Part shown: positions 5,332 through 9,005 of the stretch, piece after piece
Position numbering within the stretch: the first letter of the stretch is position 1
How the letters are laid out: each line of letters opens with the position of its first letter
Origin: UBA10001 sp964349095
GTDB lineage: Bacteria > Patescibacteriota > Patescibacteriia > Veblenbacterales > UBA10138
NCBI GenBank assembly: GCA_964349095.1
Contig: CAYGFD010000022.1
Span: forward strand, 1 to 9,005
Reading direction: 5' to 3'
DNA: 9,005 bases
Program-made: the position numbers and the translations under genes
Notes under the pieces: model-generated
Database searches by the model: none
The model's input: only the letters and a program-made list of their open reading frames with translations
Told to the model about the DNA's origin: nothing

Positions 5332-6727
5332 AAAGAGTCGGTGGTAATGAAGGTTCAATATTAAATTCGCCTGACTGACCTGTTAATACATGATAAAAAT
5401 ATGGAAACAATGATTTAATCGCTTCTTCGATTTTAATAGTTGCGACTAATTCATTAATTTTTATTTCTACATCTTCCTTATTATATAATATTAAATCAAG
5501 TGCAGTAGCGAGCTGTTTTTTTCTTCCGTTAGATATTGCCAGATAGGCAAAATCGCCTCCCAAAACGTCGGCAAGTATAGATTTCCCTGTTATTTCACCA
5601 AGGTTTAAGTGGTTTATCACGGCCTGATAAGCTTTATTAATTTGTGGTAAGTAATCAACCTGACTAAAACCACCGCCACAGGTAAGGCCATAGTAGTTAT
5701 TTAATATTATTAGACACAAAGCTAAGCTGGGCATTAATTTTTTCTCCGTAAGTGCCAAGGCAATCGAATCGGCATCAATTTTAATTTTGACCTTACCATC
5801 CGAGGATGAAAAGAAACCATCACTTAAACGAAGCTCGATATGTTCTCCTCTTTCATTTAGACCCCAAAATAAAAAAGTGCCTTTATGTTTGGCGACGGAA
5901 AACGCTCCCGGTATATTATTGAAGTGTTTGGTAAAAAGTTCATGCGCTTGGTGATCCAAAATAATTGAACTAATTGGTGTGAGCTGATGGAGGTGAAAAT
6001 CAATAATCAAACGGGTTACAATTTTTTCTAAATCCAGATAAAATAAATTCGTTTGTCGTTGACCAGGAATGTCTTTCCATAATAAATAGTTTGCAAGTGT
6101 AATCTGTTCCGAGTAAGTAGATAAATTTAATACACGGTCCGCACCAAAAGATTCGACGAAACTTTTTTGTAAAATAGCTAGCCGTTCGGCTGATAAATTA
6201 ATTCTTGAAATTTCATGAGACAGTTTATTTTTTGTATTTTGGTCATATGCTGGTGTTGCATAAACAGTAGCGTGGCGTTGCTTAAGCGAAAAAAACCTCA
6301 ATCTGGTTTCATTTAGTTCTTGGTCGTGAAAAAGTAGGGCGCGCGGTTGAGAGGAATTGTTCAAAGATACACCAGAACACGCCAGAGTAATAACTGCCGA
6401 CTCCACACCAGCTTTATTTGCGACCGCATCTGCTAAATTACCGCCAACAAAAAACGGGTGAGCTAGCGGACCCATGTGGTCTGTTGTATTGACGTAGTAA
6501 TTTTTTTCCAGTTGGTCTTTTATTTTATCCGCAATTTCTTGCGGTAGTATTTTATTTACTTCACTAGTGATGGTATTTATTAATTCCTGTTTTCTTTCAT
6601 CATTTATAAAAGTATTATGGCTTCTTTTTTTTACATATTCCAAAATAGTAGATTGGCCATGTTCTTTAATAAGCTTACCTAACCCCGGCTTTTCTTCTAA
6701 AATTTTCTGTTCTATTTTTGATAACAT
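5324..6727 (-). CDS. Conserved-looking protein of unknown function (467 aa), partner of the ATP-grasp ligase
   Basis: I do not recognise this family. The 467-aa protein is soluble-looking, without a signal peptide or clear membrane segment. Residues 1-75 are charged and helical. It then has TTDHMGPLAHPFF (81-93), a patch of Asp and His that could bind metal or substrate. ITLACSGVSLNNSSQPRALLFH (113-134) follows, rich in small polar residues. CGGGFSQVDYLP (350-361) and GDFAYLAI (391-398) are later motif-like stretches. Such patches suggest an enzyme, but no fold can be assigned by eye. Its end overlaps the ATP-grasp gene by 8 nt (TTTATGTCTAA), so the two are translated together and probably act in one pathway. 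The ATG at 6727 has AAGGAA about 13 nt upstream, a long spacing, and a near-consensus promoter at 6760-6788. Confidence 0.75.
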   Translation of the reverse strand: MLSKIEQKILEEKPGLGKLIKEHGQSTILEYVKKRSHNTFINDERKQELINTITSEVNKILPQEIADKIKDQLEKNYYVNTTDHMGPLAHPFFVGGNLADAVANKAGVESAVITLACSGVSLNNSSQPRALLFHDQELNETRLRFFSLKQRHATVYATPAYDQNTKNKLSHEISRINLSAERLAILQKSFVESFGADRVLNLSTYSEQITLANYLLWKDIPGQRQTNLFYLDLEKIVTRLIIDFHLHQLTPISSIILDHQAHELFTKHFNNIPGAFSVAKHKGTFLFWGLNERGEHIELRLSDGFFSSSDGKVKIKIDADSIALALTEKKLMPSLALCLIILNNYYGLTCGGGFSQVDYLPQINKAYQAVINHLNLGEITGKSILADVLGGDFAYLAISNGRKKQLATALDLILYNKEDVEIKINELVATIKIEEAIKSLFPYFYHVLTGQSGEFNIEPSLPPTLYV

Positions 6728-6759
6728 AAAATACCAGAATTCCTTAATATAGTAGAGTA

Positions 6760-6788
6760 GTTATAGCTTATTGAATGTTATTTTTCAA
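6760..6788 (-). promoter_or_regulatory. Promoter of the unknown protein/ATP-grasp operon
   Basis: Minus strand: -35 TTGAAA (6788-6783), 17-nt spacer, -10 TATAAC (6765-6760). The start near 6753 leaves a leader of about 26 nt holding AAGGAA. It is divergent from the xer promoter, whose -35 begins 17 nt away, so the two polymerases would compete for a 74-bp region. Confidence 0.65.
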
Positions 6789-6804
6789 ACCTCCGCAATT
6801 AAAA

Positions 6805-6833
6805 TTGGCAGAATTCTTGAAGTGTCGTAAAAT
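6805..6833 (+). promoter_or_regulatory. Promoter of the xer gene, placed for a leaderless transcript
   Basis: -35 TTGGCA (6805-6810), 17-nt spacer, -10 TAAAAT (6828-6833). The expected start, 6 to 8 nt after the -10, falls on or next to the ATG at 6840. No usable Shine-Dalgarno precedes the ATG (only AGG 3 nt away). Confidence 0.6.
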
Positions 6834-6839
6834 AGGTTC

Positions 6840-7796
6840 ATGGCCGGCATCAATGATTATATAAAAGAGTTTTTGGAATATTTAGAAATAGAGCGCGGGC
6901 GCAGTAAATTGACTGTACGTAACTATCATTTTTATTTAGGCAGATTTTTTTCTTGGTTAAGTGAGAAAGTAGGCAGAACCCTTAAATCGTCTGACATTAC
7001 CCAGGACGCCGTGCGTCAGTTTCGGCTGTGGTTAAATAGATTACTTGTTAAATCTGGGAAAGAGCTGTCTTCCACAACGCAAAATTACCATTTAATAGCT
7101 TTAAGATCTTTTTTAAAGTATTTGCGCAAACGTGACGTGGAGGCGCTTGCTCCCGAAAAAATTGAGTTGGCAAAACAAGGAGAGCGGCAGGTAGAGTTTT
7201 TGGAAGGCGATGATTTGGATAGGTTATTGCATGCGCCACTAACAACTAATGAGGCAGAAATTGTTAAGCTGAGAGATAAGGCAATTTTAGAATTATTATT
7301 TTCTACTGGAATGCGCGTTTCAGAACTAGTTGGCCTTAAAAGACAACAGGTGAATTTAAATAAAGATGAACTGTCAGTGCGTGGCAAAGGTAATAAAGTG
7401 CGTCTAGTATTTTTATCTGCCGATGCGCGGGACAATTTAAAAAAATATTTAGATAAAAGAAGAGATGTTGATCCGGCTTTACTTATTGGCCATGACCGAG
7501 CTGCCAAAGGCCGAGAAAAGAGACAGGACGAAGCCTCTCACCCCTTGACTAGTCGTAGTGTGCAAAGATTAATTGAACATTATCGTAAGGTGGCAGGGAT
7601 AACTAAAAAAGTTACGCCCCATACACTGCGTCACTCCTTTGCTACCGACCTTCTTTCATCAGGCGCTGATCTACGTGCTGTTCAGACTCTGTTGGGGCAT
7701 GCCAGTATTACTACGACTCAAGTTTATACTCACGTGACTGACAAACAGTTAAAAGAAGTTTATCAAGCTTTTCATTCGCGTCGTCGCAAGAGTTGA
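6840..7796 (+). CDS. xerC: XerC/XerD-like tyrosine recombinase
   Basis: A 318-aa site-specific recombinase of the Xer group, which resolves chromosome dimers at dif near the replication terminus. The N-terminal SAM-like core-binding domain (about 4-100) contains SKLTVRNYHFYLGRFFSWL. The catalytic domain (about 115-318) has all expected residues: Arg159 in STGMRVSEL, Lys183 in RGKGNKVR, His261 and Arg264 in PHTLRHSFA, His287 in LLGHASITTTQ and the nucleophile Tyr296 in VYTH. Length and the lack of an extra DNA-binding arm domain favour a housekeeping Xer over a phage integrase; a CPR genome often has only one such protein, so C or D cannot be decided. The ATG at 6840 coincides with the predicted transcription start. 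The stop codon overlaps the -35 of the tRNA promoter. No terminator separates it from the tRNA gene. Confidence 0.93.
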   Translation: MAGINDYIKEFLEYLEIERGRSKLTVRNYHFYLGRFFSWLSEKVGRTLKSSDITQDAVRQFRLWLNRLLVKSGKELSSTTQNYHLIALRSFLKYLRKRDVEALAPEKIELAKQGERQVEFLEGDDLDRLLHAPLTTNEAEIVKLRDKAILELLFSTGMRVSELVGLKRQQVNLNKDELSVRGKGNKVRLVFLSADARDNLKKYLDKRRDVDPALLIGHDRAAKGREKRQDEASHPLTSRSVQRLIEHYRKVAGITKKVTPHTLRHSFATDLLSSGADLRAVQTLLGHASITTTQVYTHVTDKQLKEVYQAFHSRRRKS

Positions 7797-7821
7797 TAAT
7801 ATTTAAAAAAAGCAGTATAGT
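7793..7821 (+). promoter_or_regulatory. Promoter of tRNA-Arg
   Basis: -35 TTGATA (7793-7798), 17-nt A-rich spacer, -10 TATAGT (7816-7821), start near 7828, about 21 nt before the tRNA. The -35 box includes the TGA stop codon of the xer gene, an example of how tightly this region is packed. Confidence 0.65.
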
Positions 7822-7848
7822 CTTAAACTAGTATTTATTTATCCACTT

Positions 7849-7920
7849 GCCCCTGTAGTTCAATGGATAGAACGCCGGACTTCTAAGCCGGGTATAGAGG
7901 TTCGATTCCTCTCGGGGGCA
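7849..7920 (+). tRNA. tRNA-Arg, anticodon UCU
   Basis: A full 72-nt cloverleaf: 7-bp acceptor (7849-7855 with 7913-7919, one G-U), D stem GTTC/GAAC (7858-7861 with 7870-7873), anticodon loop CTTCTAA (7880-7886) with TCT at 7882-7884, 4-nt variable loop, and T arm AGAGG-TTCGATT-CCTCT (7896-7912). The discriminator base is A7920. CCA is not encoded, so it must be added by a nucleotidyltransferase. It decodes AGA and AGG. One oddity: the base pair nearest the anticodon loop is A7879/G7887, a mismatch, while the other four pairs are intact. Its last 18 nt are repeated at 8020-8037. Confidence 0.96.
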
Positions 7921-7929
7921 GATGAATAA
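7903..7929 (+). repeat. 27-nt direct repeat, copy 1 (tRNA 3' end plus 9 nt)
   Basis: CGATTCCTCTCGGGGGCA of the tRNA plus GATGAATAA. An identical 27-nt copy lies at 8020-8046, 117 nt away. The match goes beyond the mature tRNA end, so this is a duplication of the local DNA, not only a tRNA-like motif. Confidence 0.95.
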
Positions 7930-8019
7930 TTTAAATCATAGGAATCGAAGGGCGCGAGAAAAAGCGAGTGCGCGGAGCTTTTGGCGCGTAGCGCCCCGGA
8001 CACGAGTCGGAGCGAGTGG
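7930..8019. repeat. GC-rich palindromic insert (REP-like) between the two tRNA-end copies
   Basis: About 90 nt, much richer in GC than its surroundings, made of nested inverted repeats: GGAATCG (7941-7947) with CGATTCC (8020-8026), GGGCGC (7950-7955) with GCGCCC (7991-7996), AAAAGC (7960-7965) with GCTTTT (7977-7982), plus the small palindrome GGCGCGTAGCGCC at 7983-7995. GAGTCGGAGCGAGTGG shows short internal repeats. It has no convincing gene. It looks like a REP or miniature mobile element inserted at, or created with, the duplication of the tRNA 3' end. It could also act in tRNA 3' processing or termination, although no U-tract is present. Confidence 0.6.
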
Positions 8020-8046
8020 CGATTCCTCTCGGGGGCAGATGAATAA
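8020..8046 (+). repeat. 27-nt direct repeat, copy 2 (tRNA 3' end remnant)
   Basis: Identical to 7903-7929. The 5' part of a tRNA is absent, so this is a partial tRNA copy and not a second gene. It also completes the outer inverted repeat of the GC-rich insert, with GGAATCG at 7941. Confidence 0.95.
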
Positions 8047-8058
8047 AATAAAAACTTT

Positions 8059-8406
8059 ATGAAAATCTTAATTCTATTGGCGATCTTTATTGGTGAGCTG
8101 ATGTTCATTTTTTTTGAAATTTACTTAGCTCACAAATTTCGAGCAAGCGTTGACTCAGCACGCGTTATTAAAACTCTGATATTGGTTGTGCCCTGGGCCG
8201 CCGTATTTTCCTTACTGATATTGTGGGGTTATATTTATGGTTATAAATATTTTGAAAAGATATGGGTGATAACAATTATCTCCTGGTCGTCCATATTAAT
8301 CATCGAACCGGCCTTAAATTACTTAATCTTTAAAGAGATGCCAGCAGGCAATACCTTAGTTGCTAGTTTACTGGCCGTGGCGGCAATCATCGTTTCTATT
8401 TTATGA
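8059..8406 (+). CDS. Small four-helix membrane protein, possibly DMT-like
   Basis: A 115-aa very hydrophobic protein with four likely membrane helices: about 1-21 (starting MKILILLAIFIGELMF), 38-60, 67-86 and 98-115. The last half, EPALNYLIFKEMPAGNTLVA, resembles the ends of EamA/SMR-type drug and metabolite transporters, where a conserved Glu-Pro precedes a charged loop and a final helix. The length equals that of small multidrug resistance proteins, but the diagnostic SMR Glu in the first helix is not clear (only E13 is a candidate). I therefore call it a putative DMT-like protein with unknown substrate. There is no Shine-Dalgarno; a weak TAAAAT at 8044-8049 is the only promoter hint, and it would give a very short leader. 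The stop is TGA, directly followed by a GC-rich inverted repeat. Confidence 0.7.
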   Translation: MKILILLAIFIGELMFIFFEIYLAHKFRASVDSARVIKTLILVVPWAAVFSLLILWGYIYGYKYFEKIWVITIISWSSILIIEPALNYLIFKEMPAGNTLVASLLAVAAIIVSIL

Positions 8407-8450
8407 GGCCTGCCTGCTAGCGCCTTGAGCGACAGCGATGGGCGGGCATG
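8407..8450. repeat. Second GC-rich inverted repeat after the membrane protein gene
   Basis: GCCTGCC (8408-8414) pairs with GGCGGGC (8441-8447) with one G-U, enclosing a 26-nt GC-rich segment containing GAGCGACAGCG. It begins one base after the stop codon. No U-tract follows, so it is not a standard terminator. Its composition recalls the insert at 7930-8019 and it may be another REP-like element, or an mRNA 3'-end stabiliser. Confidence 0.45.
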
Positions 8451-8453
8451 GTA

Positions 8454-8482
8454 TTTAAAAAAATACTAATACTTGATACAAT
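8454..8482 (+). promoter_or_regulatory. Possible promoter of the DUF3048 gene
   Basis: An extended -10, TGATACAAT (TACAAT at 8477-8482), with a weak -35 TTTAAA (8454-8459) 17 nt upstream. The start near 8489 would leave a 26-nt leader ending in a strong Shine-Dalgarno. The -35 is poor, so this is tentative. Confidence 0.4.
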
Positions 8483-8514
8483 TAAGCCACGCGTTATTTT
8501 TAAAAAGGAGGAAT

Positions 8515-9005
8515 ATGCCTACTAAAATAAAAAAGTCTGATGTCTTGTTACCTAAAAAAACATCAGCCAGTACAAAAAAAAATACTAAAAAAACAGTTTC
8601 AAAAAAATTACCATCAGTTTTAATGCCCGTGGCCAAGGCCTCGACTAGTCCGTCGTGGAGTGAGCATGTTTATAAAGCGTCGCCACAGCCTATGGTAATA
8701 AAAAAAACTCGGCCATCCCATATTACATTTTGGGAGTATTCGATTTGGGTTTCTGGATTACTAGTAATAGCTTTACTCGTCAGCACCGCCTATGTTGTTG
8801 ATGACATTAATAGTGGTAGAGGTACTAGGGTAACCCATAGCTCAGCGGCAGAACAGTCGGAAATAATTTTTTCTCCATTAACTGGCGAGCGAGTTACTAG
8901 TGAAGTTTTAAGTCGTAGACCGATGGCGGTAATGATTGAAAATTTATCTTCTGTCAGACCACAATCAGGTTTGTCATTTGCGGACGTAGTGTGGGAGGCG
9001 CCAAC
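8515..9005 (+). CDS. Membrane-anchored DUF3048 (YerB-like) protein, N-terminal part (cut by window edge)
   Basis: The ATG at 8515 follows AAGGAGG (8505-8511), a strong Shine-Dalgarno at short spacing (3 nt). The frame is open for 163 codons to the window end. Residues 1-70 are a Lys/Ser/Thr-rich cytoplasmic tail (MPTKIKKSDVLLPKK). One membrane helix follows at about 75-95 (WVSGLLVIALLVSTAYVV). The outside part begins the DUF3048 N-terminal domain: SPLTGERV (120-127), RRPMAVMIENLSSVRPQSGL (134-153) and ADVVWEAP (156-163). The RPQSGLxxADVVxE motif is typical of that family. YerB of Bacillus is a lipoprotein of unknown function; here the anchor is a membrane helix, with no lipobox. The catalytic or binding role is unknown. 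The long basic tail is unusual and may bind nucleic acid or the inner membrane surface. Confidence 0.85.
   Translation, partial: MPTKIKKSDVLLPKKTSASTKKNTKKTVSKKLPSVLMPVAKASTSPSWSEHVYKASPQPMVIKKTRPSHITFWEYSIWVSGLLVIALLVSTAYVVDDINSGRGTRVTHSSAAEQSEIIFSPLTGERVTSEVLSRRPMAVMIENLSSVRPQSGLSFADVVWEAP

Noticed and set aside
7048..7507. Minus-strand reading frames of 65 and 140 codons inside xer
   Set aside because: They are shadows of the well-supported recombinase gene, with no motifs of their own.
6840..8046. Integrated element driven by the tyrosine recombinase at tRNA-Arg
   Set aside because: The recombinase lies outside the repeat pair, is of Xer length and type, and the repeats enclose only about 90 nt with no genes.
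7860..8108. 82-codon minus-strand reading frame across the tRNA and repeat
   Set aside because: It is antisense to tRNA-Arg. The SSAPERNR-type peptide it encodes appears twice because the tRNA 3' end is duplicated; such PER(I/N)R peptides are well-known false genes from tRNA T arms.
1..9005. Alternative genetic code with TGA as glycine
   Set aside because: The xer and small membrane protein genes end sensibly at TGA, tryptophan is encoded by TGG, and no gene contains an in-frame TGA.
1..9005. CRISPR array, insertion sequence or phage genes
   Set aside because: No regularly spaced repeats, transposase or structural phage proteins were seen on either strand.

Overview
The window looks like a chromosomal segment of a Patescibacteria (Candidate Phyla Radiation) type bacterium. 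This is inferred from low-to-moderate GC, very tight packing, a typical CPR-style set of genes (DksA/TraR zinc-finger protein, DUF3048 membrane-anchored protein, single Xer recombinase, ATP-grasp plus unknown partner), a tRNA without encoded CCA, and A-rich spacers. TGA is used as a stop and no gene needs TGA read-through, so the glycine-TGA code of Gracilibacteria does not apply. No lineage finer than this can be supported.

Left part, minus strand (1-862): the N-terminal 84 codons of a DksA/TraR-family regulator run off the window edge behind a near-consensus promoter. Upstream of it lies a 500-bp non-coding stretch. It holds a promoter (711-739), a roughly 375-nt highly structured RNA, and an intrinsic terminator (330-362). 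A segment of this RNA can pair either inside a long rod helix or, perfectly over 10 bp, with the terminator arm. That is the layout of an attenuator or riboswitch. I cannot match it to a known RNA class.

Middle, minus strand (863-6788): a five-gene block read in the order unknown 467-aa protein, ATP-grasp ligase, rpsO (S15), NYN/LabA-like putative RNase, pnp (PNPase). The first two genes overlap by 8 nt and probably work as a pair in ligating or modifying an unknown small molecule or peptide. The last three form a ribosome/RNA-decay cluster like the classical rpsO-pnp pair, with a NYN nuclease inserted. The rpsO leader can form an H-type pseudoknot whose loop pairs with the Shine-Dalgarno, and the pnp leader can form a near-continuous 29-bp hairpin. 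Both resemble in logic the autoregulatory leaders of E. coli rpsO and pnp.

Right part, plus strand (6789-9005): a divergent promoter pair separates the block from a XerC/D tyrosine recombinase whose mRNA appears leaderless. Then come tRNA-Arg(UCU), a GC-rich palindromic insert bounded by a 27-nt duplication of the tRNA 3' end, a small four-helix membrane protein, a second GC-rich inverted repeat, and the start of a membrane-anchored DUF3048 (YerB-like) protein that runs off the right edge.
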